A stretch of 64,000 nt of DNA from Luteirhabdus pelagi (GTDB lineage Bacteria; Bacteroidota; Bacteroidia; Flavobacteriales; Flavobacteriaceae): assembly GCF_016827595.1 (NCBI RefSeq), contig NZ_JAECMS010000004.1, positions 248,001 through 312,000 on the forward strand. The letters are read 5' to 3'. Numbering within the stretch: position 1 is the stretch's first letter; every line of letters starts with the position of its first letter. Shown piece by piece: positions 44,129 through 53,753 of this stretch. The position numbers and the translations under genes are program-made. The notes under the pieces are model-generated. The model saw nothing but the letters and a program-made list of their open reading frames with translations. It ran no database searches and was not told the origin of the DNA.

Positions 44129-45661
44129 ATGAGCGACAGCAAAAAAATATCTTCAGCCCTTATTTCAGTATTTCATAAAGACGGATTGGAACCGATCGTT
44201 AGAAAACTTCACGATTTAGGCGTAACCCTATATTCTACGGGCGGCACGCAGAAGTTTATCAACGATTTGGGAATCGATGTTGTTGCCGTGGAAGACATCA
44301 CCCAGTATCCTTCCATTTTGGGCGGACGGGTAAAAACACTTCACCCAAAGGTATTTGGCGGAATTTTAAATCGGCAGGATCATGAAGGCGATAAAAATGA
44401 AATGGAACAATATGAGATTCCACAATTGGATTTGGTGATTGTCGATTTATATCCTTTTGAAAAAACGGTTGCTTCAGGCGCTTCGGAACAAGATATTATT
44501 GAAAAAATCGATATCGGTGGTATTTCATTGATTCGTGCGGCAGCCAAGAATTTTAAGGATACGCTCTGTGTTTCTTCTATGGAAGATTACGATGAAGTGT
44601 TGCAGCTAATTTCTGAAAATGACGGGACGGTTTCTATTGAAGACCGAAAGCGTTTTGCTGCCAAGGCTTTCAATATTTCTTCGCACTATGATACAGCGAT
44701 TTTCAACTACTTCAACAGTGAAGAAGAGATTCCAGCGTTGAAGATTTCCGAAACCAAGGGAAAAACACTTCGCTATGGTGAAAACCCACACCAAAAAGGC
44801 TTTTTCTATGGCGATTTCGATGCGATATTCGACAAACTTCATGGAAAGGAATTAAGCTACAATAACCTTTTGGATGTAGATGCAGCCGTTACGTTGATGA
44901 ACGAGTTTCAAGGCGAAGCACCCACCTTCGCTATCCTAAAACACAATAATGCTTGTGGATTGGCACAGCGAGAAACCCTTTTGGATGCCTATAAAGATGC
45001 ATTAGCAGGCGATCCCATTTCGGCCTTCGGCGGAATATTGATCAGCAATGTTGAAATAGACGCAGCTACTGCTGAAGAAATCCATAAGCTATTCTGTGAA
45101 GTGGTCATCGCGCCTTCTTTTTCCGTAGAGGCTCAGACAATATTGAAAGGAAAGAAGAATAGAATTTTACTGGTTCAAAAGCCTATCGAACTCCCTAAAA
45201 CCTTAACCAGAAGTTGCTTAAATGGTACCTTGGTTCAGGATCGCGATATGAAGACCGATAGCCGTAAGGATTTAACAGAAGTAACGAACAATAAACCGAA
45301 GGATGCCGAGTTAGAAGACTTGTTGTTTGCATCGAAAATATGTAAGCATACCAAGAGCAATACAATCGTTTTGGCTAAAAACAAACAATTGTGTGCCAGC
45401 GGGACTGGGCAGACCTCTCGTGTTGATGCCTTAAAGCAAGCCATTGAAAAGGCTAAAAATTTCGATTTTGATTTATCGGGATCGGTAATGGCAAGCGATG
45501 CCTTTTTCCCGTTTCCAGATTGTGTTGAAATTGCAGATGGCGCAGGAATTACGTCGGTAATCCAACCTGGAGGTTCCATAAAGGATGAGCTAAGCATCGA
45601 TTATTGCAACGATAACGGGCTTTCCATGGTATTTACCGGAACCCGTCATTTTAAACATTAA
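44129..45661 (+). CDS. purH: Bifunctional AICAR formyltransferase / IMP cyclohydrolase
   Basis: 510 residues catalysing the last two steps of purine synthesis. The N-terminal MGS-like IMP cyclohydrolase domain (1-~190) has VTLYSTGGTQKFI and GGRVKTLHPKVFGGIL. The C-terminal AICARFT domain has LRYGENPHQKGFFYGD, LKHNNACGLA and the end ITSVIQPGGSIKDELSI plus GTRHFKH. Slightly short beside E. coli PurH (529), normal for Bacteroidota. Confidence 0.97.
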   Translation: MSDSKKISSALISVFHKDGLEPIVRKLHDLGVTLYSTGGTQKFINDLGIDVVAVEDITQYPSILGGRVKTLHPKVFGGILNRQDHEGDKNEMEQYEIPQLDLVIVDLYPFEKTVASGASEQDIIEKIDIGGISLIRAAAKNFKDTLCVSSMEDYDEVLQLISENDGTVSIEDRKRFAAKAFNISSHYDTAIFNYFNSEEEIPALKISETKGKTLRYGENPHQKGFFYGDFDAIFDKLHGKELSYNNLLDVDAAVTLMNEFQGEAPTFAILKHNNACGLAQRETLLDAYKDALAGDPISAFGGILISNVEIDAATAEEIHKLFCEVVIAPSFSVEAQTILKGKKNRILLVQKPIELPKTLTRSCLNGTLVQDRDMKTDSRKDLTEVTNNKPKDAELEDLLFASKICKHTKSNTIVLAKNKQLCASGTGQTSRVDALKQAIEKAKNFDFDLSGSVMASDAFFPFPDCVEIADGAGITSVIQPGGSIKDELSIDYCNDNGLSMVFTGTRHFKH

Positions 45662-45666
45662 AATAG

Positions 45667-45674
45667 TACATTTG
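45667..45674 (+). promoter_or_regulatory. -7 promoter element of the mre operon
   Basis: TACATTTG, exact TAnnTTTG match, five bases after the purH stop and 53 bases before mreB. The leader also carries GGCAC-CGA-GTGCC, a small inverted repeat. Confidence 0.5.
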
Positions 45675-45727
45675 TGTGGCACCGAGTGCCTTATCACACG
45701 TTTAACCTATAGCACCAAAAAGCACGT

Positions 45728-46756
45728 ATGGGATTTTTTGACTTCCTCACTGAAGAAATAGCCATCGACTTGGGAACCGCCAACACCCTGATCATTCACA
45801 ATGATAAGGTGGTGGTCGATGCCCCTTCTATCGTTGCGCGCGACCGCTCCTCCGGAAAAATAATTGCCGTAGGACGTGAAGCCAGCATGATGCAGGGTAA
45901 AACCCACGAAAACATCAAAACGATTCGTCCGTTGAAAGACGGCGTTATCGCCGATTTCGATGCCAGTGAGAAGATGATCAATATGTTCATCAAAGATATT
46001 CCTGCCTTGAAGAAAAAATGGCTTACCCCTTCCCTACGGATGGTTATTTGTATTCCGAGCGGTATTACCGAGGTTGAAATGCGTGCGGTTAAAGAGAGTG
46101 CCGAACGGGTGAATGGAAAGGAAGTGTACCTGATTCACGAACCGATGGCCGCTGCAATCGGTATTGGTGTCGATATCATGCAACCGAAAGGAAATATGGT
46201 GGTCGATATTGGAGGTGGTACTACTGAAATCGCCGTTATTGCTTTGGGCGGTATCGTCTGCGACAAATCGATTAAGATTGCGGGTGATGTATTCACGAAC
46301 GATATTATTTATTATATGCGTACCCAGCACAACTTATACGTAGGGGAACGCACAGCTGAAAAGATAAAAATTCAGATTGGTGCTGCTACTGAAGATTTAG
46401 AGCTTCCACCAGAGGAAATGTCGGTACAAGGGCGTGATTTGTTAACGGGAAAACCGAAGCAGGTACAAACCTCCTTCCGTGAAATTGCGAAGGCATTAGA
46501 CAAGTCGATTCTTCGTATTGAAGATGCAGTAATGGAAACACTATCGCAAACGCCTCCAGAATTGGCAGCTGATATTTACAACACCGGAATCTATTTAGCC
46601 GGTGGTGGATCGATGCTTCGCGGTTTGGACAAACGCTTGTCGCAAAAAACAGACTTACCTGTGTATATTGCGGAAGATCCATTGCGTGCAGTGGTTCGCG
46701 GAACAGGTATTTGTTTGAAGAACATCAATAAGTATAAGAGCGTTCTCATTAAATAG
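45728..46756 (+). CDS. mreB: Rod shape-determining protein MreB
   Basis: 342-residue bacterial actin that guides lateral wall synthesis. Phosphate-1 loop IDLGTANTLI (residues 13-22), phosphate-2 region VVDIGGGTTEIAVIALGG, adenosine motif GGGSMLRGLDKRL. Length normal. First gene of the mreB-C-D-mrdA-rodA operon, all rightward with short gaps or overlaps, forming the elongasome. Confidence 0.98.
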   Translation: MGFFDFLTEEIAIDLGTANTLIIHNDKVVVDAPSIVARDRSSGKIIAVGREASMMQGKTHENIKTIRPLKDGVIADFDASEKMINMFIKDIPALKKKWLTPSLRMVICIPSGITEVEMRAVKESAERVNGKEVYLIHEPMAAAIGIGVDIMQPKGNMVVDIGGGTTEIAVIALGGIVCDKSIKIAGDVFTNDIIYYMRTQHNLYVGERTAEKIKIQIGAATEDLELPPEEMSVQGRDLLTGKPKQVQTSFREIAKALDKSILRIEDAVMETLSQTPPELAADIYNTGIYLAGGGSMLRGLDKRLSQKTDLPVYIAEDPLRAVVRGTGICLKNINKYKSVLIK

Positions 46757-46793
46757 CCAGCCAATGGCCTAACATCCTTAAATTCCCCAACAG

Positions 46794-47624
46794 GTGCAGC
46801 AGATTATCTATTTCTTTATTCGTAACAAGAACTTTTTGCTGTTTCTGTTTCTGTTTGCCATTTCCTTATTCTTCACGATACAAAGCCACACCTATCATAG
46901 CGGTAAGTTTGTTACCTCAGCTAATTTTTTGACGGGTGGGATTTATTCCTTTGAAAGCAGCATAAGCGACTATTTCGGCCTTGAAAAACAGAATTTGAAG
47001 TTGGTTGAAGAGAATAAACGGCTTCGCACACAACTTTCCCAACTTACGGAAAATGTAACTGCCAAGGTTGAAGATAGCATTTTTCTAAATTCCCGCTTTC
47101 GCTTTCGGACCGCAAAGGTGATCAACAATACCTATTCTAAATCGAAGAACTATCTAACCCTCAATAGAGGTGCAATCGACAGTATTTCAATAGATATGGG
47201 GGTTATTTCTCCCAAAGGCATCATTGGTATCGTGAATGCTACCTCAGAAAATTATGCTACGGTGTTATCTATTCTGAATACTGAAAGCCAAATTAATGCT
47301 CGATTGAAGAAATCGAACCATTTCGGTTCTTTGGTATGGAACACAAAAGATCCTAATGTGGCGCAGCTGATCGACATTCCGAGATTGGCTCCTGTTGTAA
47401 TCGGCGATACGGTGGTAACGGGTGGCCGCTCTACTATCTTTCCTGAAGGAGTTCTTATCGGAACGATTAAGGATTACAATTTAGAAGAGGGATCGAATTA
47501 CTACGATCTGGATATTGAGCTTTTTAACGATATGACGAATCTTCGTCATGTATACGTGATCGAGAATTTAGATGCTGAAGAGATTTTAGAATTGGAAAAT
47601 GCGGTAGACGATGTTGAACAATGA
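46794..47624 (+). CDS. mreC: Rod shape-determining protein MreC
   Basis: 276 residues, GTG start. One N-terminal membrane helix (about 13-30), a short coiled coil (LKLVEENKRLRTQLSQL) and the periplasmic beta-barrel domain with VVTGGRSTIFPEGVLIGTI. MreC scaffolds PBP2 and RodA. It overlaps mreD by 14 bases. Confidence 0.95.
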   Translation: MQQIIYFFIRNKNFLLFLFLFAISLFFTIQSHTYHSGKFVTSANFLTGGIYSFESSISDYFGLEKQNLKLVEENKRLRTQLSQLTENVTAKVEDSIFLNSRFRFRTAKVINNTYSKSKNYLTLNRGAIDSISIDMGVISPKGIIGIVNATSENYATVLSILNTESQINARLKKSNHFGSLVWNTKDPNVAQLIDIPRLAPVVIGDTVVTGGRSTIFPEGVLIGTIKDYNLEEGSNYYDLDIELFNDMTNLRHVYVIENLDAEEILELENAVDDVEQ

Positions 47625-48117
47625 TTTTTTCATAAATACCGTCCGTTTTATTGCCTTGGTGTTGCTGCAGATACTATTGCTTAATAACATCAATTTCATG
47701 GGGTATATCAACCCCTACGCCTACATTACCTTCATTTTAGTATTTCCATTGAATGCGAACAAATCGTTACTGATATTTTTGGCGTTTCTATTAGGACTCA
47801 CGATAGATATGTTTATGGATTCTGGAGGTGTCCATGCGGCGGCGTGTTCCTTTATCGCCTACATCCGACCGTGGATTCTTAAATTTTCATTTGGGGTAAG
47901 CTATGAACACAATACGATTCGGATTGGAAAAACCTCTATGGCGCAACGATTTTCATATGTCGGCGTCATGGTTTTATTACATCATTTTATATTGTTTAGC
48001 TTAGAAATATTCAGCTTAGAGCACATACTATTAATCGTAAAATCCACGTTATTTTCAGGAATTTTCACTATACTAATAGTATTGGGATTGATTATCCTTT
48101 TCAGCAGAAAGAATTAG
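47611..48117 (+). CDS. mreD: Rod shape-determining protein MreD
   Basis: 168 residues, about five membrane helices, with the typical segment GLTIDMFMDSGGVHAAACSFIAYIRPW. Membrane partner of MreC in the elongasome. The start overlaps the mreC stop. Confidence 0.92.
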   Translation: MLNNDFFINTVRFIALVLLQILLLNNINFMGYINPYAYITFILVFPLNANKSLLIFLAFLLGLTIDMFMDSGGVHAAACSFIAYIRPWILKFSFGVSYEHNTIRIGKTSMAQRFSYVGVMVLLHHFILFSLEIFSLEHILLIVKSTLFSGIFTILIVLGLIILFSRKN

Positions 48118-48153
48118 TCGAAACAAACCTTTAAAATCAGGAGTTAATCTCTC

Positions 48154-50013
48154 ATGCGAAAGCTTCTCTTACTTGTTATCGTCCTTATCACCGGCGTTGT
48201 ATTCGCCGGGCGCTTGTTCTATTTGCAGGTTTATGACACTTCCTTCGAACAGCTTTCACAAAACAATGCAGTAAAGGTTTTATACGATTATCCGCAACGA
48301 GGGTATATTTTCGATAGAAATGGTAAACTGCTTGTCTCCAATCAGCCTTCCTATGATGTGATGGTCATTCCACAGGAGGTAAAACCTTTAGATACGACAG
48401 AATTCACCGACTTATTGGGTATTACCAAAGGACGCTTCGACACCATTCTTCAAAAAGCACGGGTATATTCCCCTCGATTACCTTCTGTAGTGATCCCGCA
48501 ATTAACGAAGTCGGAATACGCTTTTTTATCTGAAAAGATGTACAAATACGATGGTTTCTATATTCAGAAACGGTCGTTACGCGATTATCAAGTAGATCAT
48601 TCTGCCAATGTGCTAGGGTATATTGCTGAAGTGAACAAACGCATTATTGAGGACAACCCCTATTACCAAATGGGCGAATTGATAGGGATGCAGGGAGTGG
48701 AACGTCAATATGAAGAAACCCTTCGAGGCGTAAAGGGAGTGAAATATATTCAAAAGGATAAGTTCAACAGGGATATCGGACCTTATAAAGACGGCATCTT
48801 CGATACGCTTCCAGAAAGAGGAAAAGACCTTCGGCTAACTATAGATGCTACGCTTCAACGATATGGGGAGCAGTTAATGTCTAAAAAGCGCGGTGGAATT
48901 GTAGCCATTGAACCCTCAAGCGGCGAAATCTTAGCGTTAGTAACCGCTCCCAATTATGACCCTTCACTTTTAGTTGGAAGGGAACGTTCCAAGAACTTCA
49001 CCCGTCTATATTACGACACCATTGCAAGACCGTTGTTTGATCGTGGTCTACAAGGGGAATATCCTCCAGGGTCGCCCTTCAAAACGCTTACGGGCCTTAT
49101 CGCCATGGAAGAAGGAGTAATTACCGAAAATGAAATTATTCGTTGCCCAGGTGCCTATTATTACGGTCGTGGTCAACGATTGGCTTGTCACCACCGAGGG
49201 CCTTCCGCCATGATTAACGGTATCGCAAATTCATGTAACACCTATTTTTGTACGGTCTATAGAAGAACTATTGAAAAATATGCTACCCCAGAAGAGGGAA
49301 TGGACCGTTGGCACAACCATTTACAGAGTTTTGGACTGGGTGATTATTTAGGGTATGATCTTCCGATTGGTAAAAAAGGCTTGATTCCCGATGGCGATTT
49401 TTACGATCGCTGGTATCCCGAACACCAATGGTATGCAACGGCTACTATCAGTAACGCCATTGGGCAGGGTGAAATATTATTAACGCCTATTCAGATGGCC
49501 AATTTTACTGCCACCATTGCAAATCGCGGTTGGTATTATACCCCGCATATGATAAAAGGTATTGGGAAGAAAGATAGCATTCCATCGGAGTATACTGAAA
49601 AACACGTCACTACAGTTTCGCCCGAGCATTTCGAACCAGTAGTAGAAGGTATGCATCAGGTTTATACCAGAGGTACTGCTTCCTTTCTTCAGATTCCTGG
49701 TATCGATATCTGCGGAAAAACGGGAACTGCAGAAAACTATGTTCGGATAGATGGTAAACGGATGCAGTTAACGGACCATTCCATTTTTGTAGCTTTTGCA
49801 CCGAAAGATAATCCTAAAATTGCCATCTCTGTTTTTGTTGAAAATGGGTATTGGGGATCACGCTGGGCAGGTCGTATAGCAGGATTAATGATCGAAAAGT
49901 ATCTTAAAGGTGAAATTACCAGAAAAGACATGGAAGAGTATGTATTAAACGGCAGCCTTGAGGAGGAATACGCGAAACCTTATAGCGGCGAGCCGTTTAA
50001 AATCAACAACTAA
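48154..50013 (+). CDS. mrdA: Penicillin-binding protein 2 (transpeptidase)
   Basis: 619 residues. An N-terminal membrane anchor, the PBP dimer domain (about 40-210) and the transpeptidase domain with the three active-site motifs S307-PFK310, S360-C-N362 and K522-TG. Cross-links peptidoglycan during elongation; beta-lactam target. The stop abuts the rodA start with no gap. Confidence 0.97.
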   Translation: MRKLLLLVIVLITGVVFAGRLFYLQVYDTSFEQLSQNNAVKVLYDYPQRGYIFDRNGKLLVSNQPSYDVMVIPQEVKPLDTTEFTDLLGITKGRFDTILQKARVYSPRLPSVVIPQLTKSEYAFLSEKMYKYDGFYIQKRSLRDYQVDHSANVLGYIAEVNKRIIEDNPYYQMGELIGMQGVERQYEETLRGVKGVKYIQKDKFNRDIGPYKDGIFDTLPERGKDLRLTIDATLQRYGEQLMSKKRGGIVAIEPSSGEILALVTAPNYDPSLLVGRERSKNFTRLYYDTIARPLFDRGLQGEYPPGSPFKTLTGLIAMEEGVITENEIIRCPGAYYYGRGQRLACHHRGPSAMINGIANSCNTYFCTVYRRTIEKYATPEEGMDRWHNHLQSFGLGDYLGYDLPIGKKGLIPDGDFYDRWYPEHQWYATATISNAIGQGEILLTPIQMANFTATIANRGWYYTPHMIKGIGKKDSIPSEYTEKHVTTVSPEHFEPVVEGMHQVYTRGTASFLQIPGIDICGKTGTAENYVRIDGKRMQLTDHSIFVAFAPKDNPKIAISVFVENGYWGSRWAGRIAGLMIEKYLKGEITRKDMEEYVLNGSLEEEYAKPYSGEPFKINN

Positions 50014-51273
50014 ATGGCTGCAGGAAAAGGCTCCTTACGATTCGATTGGCTTACTATATTTTTCTACATATTGCTTGTAGCAATTGGATGGATCAACATT
50101 TATTCTGCATCACTCGATGAAAATGCCACACAGTTTTTCGATTTTAACCAAATTTATTTCAAGCAGTTTGTTTGGATACTGCTTAGTGTCCTGATAATTG
50201 TCTTTATTCTCGCGCTTGAGTCAAAATTCTATGAACGTTTTTCCAGCGTTATCTATCTCGTTTCATTAGCATCTCTCCTAGGACTCTTTTTGTTCGGTAA
50301 AACAATTTCGGGAGCAACTTCTTGGTATGCCATTGGCCCTGCAAGTTTACAGCCTAGTGAATTTGCAAAAGCAGCAACGGCTCTGGCCTTGGCCAAATAT
50401 TTAAGCGATATTCAGACCGACATCTCCGTCTTTAAGGATCAACTTCGGGCATTTCTTATCATTATTTTACCAGCACTTATAATAATTCCCCAGCCTGATC
50501 CTGGGAGTGCGCTGGTTTACGCTGCATTCATATTTCCTTTATATCGGGAGGGACTCCCTTATATCTATTTGTTGGTAGGTTTTTTTGCTGCTGCCTTGTT
50601 TATTGCCACCTTGGGGTTAGGGGTTATATGGGTAAGTTTAGGAATTATTGCTATTGCTGGCATCCTACTTTTTAGAAAGCGAAAACGAAAGCCAAATATT
50701 TTCAAATTTGTATTTCTAACTGCCATCAGTCTAGCCTTCGTTTTTTCGGTGAATTATATCTTCAACAACGTTTTTGAACAACGGCACCGCGACCGTTTCA
50801 ATATCGTTCTAGGCAAAGAAACCGATGCTAAGGGTATCGGTTATAATACCAACCAGAGTGAAATCGCGATTGGAAGTGGCGGTTGGACCGGAAAGGGTTG
50901 GACGCAGGGAACGCAGACTAAGGGTAAATTTGTACCAGAGCAACATACCGACTATATTTTCAGCACTGTTGGTGAAGAATGGGGCTTCATCGGGAGTATC
51001 GTCGTTATCATTCTTTTTGTGGGCTTGATTGCCCGCCTTTTGGTATTAGCAGAACGGCAAAAAAATCAATTTAGTCGAATCTATGGATATAGTGTTGCAG
51101 CCATACTCTTTTTTCACTTTTTCGTAAACATTGGAATGGTCACCGGCCTATTTCCGACCGTTGGTATACCGCTTCCCTTTTTTAGTTATGGAGGTTCCGG
51201 ACTATGGGGGTTCACTATATTGCTTTTCATCTTTGTCCGATTAGATGCCGCTAACAGCTACTACGGCAACTGA
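50014..51273 (+). CDS. rodA: Peptidoglycan glycosyltransferase RodA
   Basis: 419-residue SEDS-family protein with about ten membrane helices. Family segments include SWYAIGPASLQPSEFAKAA, the aspartate-bearing QPDPGSALVY, and the end FPTVGIPLPFFSYGGSG. Polymerises glycan strands together with PBP2. Last gene of the operon; convergent with the endonuclease gene, whose stop complement starts at the next base. Confidence 0.97.
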   Translation: MAAGKGSLRFDWLTIFFYILLVAIGWINIYSASLDENATQFFDFNQIYFKQFVWILLSVLIIVFILALESKFYERFSSVIYLVSLASLLGLFLFGKTISGATSWYAIGPASLQPSEFAKAATALALAKYLSDIQTDISVFKDQLRAFLIIILPALIIIPQPDPGSALVYAAFIFPLYREGLPYIYLLVGFFAAALFIATLGLGVIWVSLGIIAIAGILLFRKRKRKPNIFKFVFLTAISLAFVFSVNYIFNNVFEQRHRDRFNIVLGKETDAKGIGYNTNQSEIAIGSGGWTGKGWTQGTQTKGKFVPEQHTDYIFSTVGEEWGFIGSIVVIILFVGLIARLLVLAERQKNQFSRIYGYSVAAILFFHFFVNIGMVTGLFPTVGIPLPFFSYGGSGLWGFTILLFIFVRLDAANSYYGN

Positions 51274-52086
51274 TTATCGTTTTGTCCATGCCCGCTTATC
51301 GATAGTGTTTTCCAGCGTGTTTTGGATCGATGTTTCGAGACCTGGGAAAAAGTCAATGCCCGTTATGGTTTCCAAAGAATCAATAGTTACTACATATTCG
51401 AAATACGAGCGTGAAGAGGGTTTATTGGGAATTAGGAATGCTATAGCTTTTGGCGGTTGTGTTGAAGCATCTACAACAATTTTATAAAACTTCTCTGGCA
51501 CCGAAACATGTTCTGAACCAATGGTTTTCAAGCCAGGTTGTAGAACGCCTCCAGTTACCACAAACACACCATCATACTTCTCGGCCCAATAGCGTACTTT
51601 CTGCTCTAACCGATTCCAAATACCGCTATTGAAGTCGTGGTCTTGCGGACTAATATTGCTGGTTAGGAATGTTTCATGAAATGCATTGTACTCGAATTCC
51701 CGGTCGGCCGCTGCTACCAAATGACCTCGATCGTAACCCGAATTCTTATAGTTTCTCCAATCGGCAGAACCGGAAGAAACCTTTCGATCCTGAATAAAAT
51801 AAGGACGCTCAAAATCGTTGTTTCTCAGATGTTCTTTATTGAGTTCGTAAGCCACCCATTCCGCCTGTTCATGCGCTTCACTGTATGATAGGGTATAATA
51901 ATTATGGCGGATTACTTCCCCCGTAGTGGAAGTTGGCATATAAGCATTTCCAAATTCTTCTGAAAGTTCAGTTGTTTTAGTCTCCTCTGGATAATGCTCC
52001 TGTTGGCGGTCAATATATTGTTCAGCATACCAGAGTCCGACCGTGACGAGTATTATCAATAGTGGATAAATGTATTTTCGTGACAT
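51274..52086 (-). CDS. DNA/RNA non-specific endonuclease, membrane-anchored or secreted
   Basis: 270 residues from ATG 52086 (an ATG six codons upstream at 52104 is possible). N-terminal hydrophobic segment (YIYPLLIILVTVGLWYAEQYI) as anchor or signal, then the beta-beta-alpha Me-finger nuclease fold with SGYDRGHL (catalytic DRGH) and the metal-binding asparagine in NISPQDHDFNSGIWNRLE. Related to Serratia/NUC1 nucleases that scavenge or degrade extracellular nucleic acid. It lies 62 bases downstream of the unknown-gene operon and may be read with it. Confidence 0.88.
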   Translation of the reverse strand: MSRKYIYPLLIILVTVGLWYAEQYIDRQQEHYPEETKTTELSEEFGNAYMPTSTTGEVIRHNYYTLSYSEAHEQAEWVAYELNKEHLRNNDFERPYFIQDRKVSSGSADWRNYKNSGYDRGHLVAAADREFEYNAFHETFLTSNISPQDHDFNSGIWNRLEQKVRYWAEKYDGVFVVTGGVLQPGLKTIGSEHVSVPEKFYKIVVDASTQPPKAIAFLIPNKPSSRSYFEYVVTIDSLETITGIDFFPGLETSIQNTLENTIDKRAWTKR

Positions 52087-52148
52087 AAGGAGCAGTATTA
52101 TCACCTCAAAAATACTGGTTTCTGAAAAAGTGGAGAAGAAGACAGCTT

Positions 52149-53300
52149 CTATTCATACTCATTAATACCGTATAAGATTTCCTTCATTTTACTACCGTTT
52201 ATCTCTACAGGTTTATAGGCGGTATTGAATTTTTCGATAGCGATTTGAATCCCCTGCTTTAGTTGCTGAAATTCAGCTGGAATCTGTTGGGAGCAAAGCG
52301 CTTCATTTTCATAGCTATTCAGCATAATGGCGAATTTCTCATAAAATTTTTCACCTTGATCGATAAAGGCGTTGTATTTGGTAATGAACTGAAGCAATCG
52401 ATCGATAGGAAAATGTAGATTTACTTGCATACGATGGGCTTTTCTTTGATTTTCTGGATCCTCCTGCAGCGATTGCAAAGATTCGAGATACTCTTGAAGA
52501 TAATTTCGGATTGTCCCCCAATCGTCAGTGTTCCTGCATTCAGCAAGTGATTTTTTGTATTGAACGGGTTTTGTATAATCGAAGAACAATTGCTGTAATT
52601 CTTCCATAATAGCTTCGTTACTTTTCTGAAGAAATATGGTTTCGAAATAAATGGTGTTCAAATCCTGATGCATCATTAAGGTAAAGTCTAATATGCATTC
52701 TACTTGTTGAAGCTGTTGTTCTTTCTGAATTCTACTACTGCCTTCACTAGTGAACAAAGAAACAAATGAGTGTATGACCGAAGTATAAACATTGTTTCCG
52801 AGTAGTTCCGATAAGTTGAAACCTTCTTTCTTTCTTTTTTGTTGAAGCAAATTTTGTTTCACCGAAATGAATTCGGCATAATGATTTGGATTTGATAAGT
52901 TATTAAGATCTCTAAAAGTGCTTACGGAAGCGAAGTGATGGTCTAAGGCCAGGGTTTTCTCGTACAGAATATTGATAATCTGTAAGCCTTTGATATAACG
53001 AATTTTACTGAGTTCGGTAGCACGCGATTGTTCGTTTTCCCTAATCTTGCCTTCAAGTTTATCCTTTTGAAACAGTAACTCCACTTTCTGCTCTACAGTC
53101 GAAGCGTTATTCATCTTCACATTTACGCTATACATTGCTTGCCTCAATTTTCTATCGATACTGTCGTACACGGAATGAATATGCATGGTTTCAGCAGCCA
53201 ATTCATGTAACACATCATCTACTGTAGGAGGTCTACACAAGACGGAAAGCGACGAGACTCCGAATAGCAATAAAATAATATGTTTTTGAAGGCTGCGCAT
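52149..53300 (-). CDS. Secreted helical protein of unknown function
   Basis: 383 residues. A signal peptide (HIILLLFGVSSLSVLC) and then almost wholly alpha-helical sequence with heptad-like stretches (VEQKVELLFQKDKLEGKIRENEQ in pieces: VELLFQKDKLEG, LEYLESLQSLQEDPEN-like segments). Few cysteines, no known domain recognised. It is one base from the next gene upstream (53302) and forms the tail of a four-gene leftward unit beginning at 55121. AT-rich codon use compared with the mre genes hints at acquisition (inference). Confidence 0.7.
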   Translation of the reverse strand: MRSLQKHIILLLFGVSSLSVLCRPPTVDDVLHELAAETMHIHSVYDSIDRKLRQAMYSVNVKMNNASTVEQKVELLFQKDKLEGKIRENEQSRATELSKIRYIKGLQIINILYEKTLALDHHFASVSTFRDLNNLSNPNHYAEFISVKQNLLQQKRKKEGFNLSELLGNNVYTSVIHSFVSLFTSEGSSRIQKEQQLQQVECILDFTLMMHQDLNTIYFETIFLQKSNEAIMEELQQLFFDYTKPVQYKKSLAECRNTDDWGTIRNYLQEYLESLQSLQEDPENQRKAHRMQVNLHFPIDRLLQFITKYNAFIDQGEKFYEKFAIMLNSYENEALCSQQIPAEFQQLKQGIQIAIEKFNTAYKPVEINGSKMKEILYGINEYE

Positions 53301-53301
53301 T

Positions 53302-53751
53302 TTACTGTAAGGTTAACCTAATAATGATATGCGATTCCGAAATTATCGCTGGCGATATTCCTTCAGCAATCCTTAAAGACGCGTCTGAAATATGAAGCAG
53401 TGATCGTAACTGTGGGGTCAGGTCGATTTGATTACTGATTTCAACAGCAGTGTCCGTTTGTTGACGTGCTTCCTCAATATTTTGTCCCAATAGTTGGATT
53501 ACTTGGGAATTGGAGAGCTTTGATAGGTCAATCTTTAAACTGAGTTCTGTATTCTTTTCGTCATATAATAAGATTCCATTGCTCAATTGTTTTTCCGCAC
53601 CTTCAAGGCTACATAAACCATTTTTACCATCGCAGTGTAACCCATCGAAATTTGCCACTATCGTTGTTTCAAATGTTTGCGATACCTTTTGAGCATTTAC
53701 AAAAAATGAAGTCATCAGTAATCCAATAGATAGTATAAGCCATGTCCTCAT
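53302..53751 (-). CDS. Small secreted protein of unknown function
   Basis: 149 residues. Signal peptide ending SFFVNAQ. The mature part begins KVSQTFETTIVANFDG with two cysteines at GLHCDGKNGLC, then amphipathic helices and a terminal strand ESHIIIRLTLQ. No family recognised. Two bases separate it from the TraB-like gene upstream and one base from the helical protein gene downstream, so the three are translationally linked. Confidence 0.7.
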   Translation of the reverse strand: MRTWLILSIGLLMTSFFVNAQKVSQTFETTIVANFDGLHCDGKNGLCSLEGAEKQLSNGILLYDEKNTELSLKIDLSKLSNSQVIQLLGQNIEEARQQTDTAVEISNQIDLTPQLRSLLHISDASLRIAEGISPAIISESHIIIRLTLQ

Positions 53752-53753
53752 AA

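Noticed and set aside
51245-51487. Rightward frame over the rodA end and the endonuclease gene
   Set aside because: Shadow of the endonuclease coding strand, which has intact DRGH and Asn motifs.
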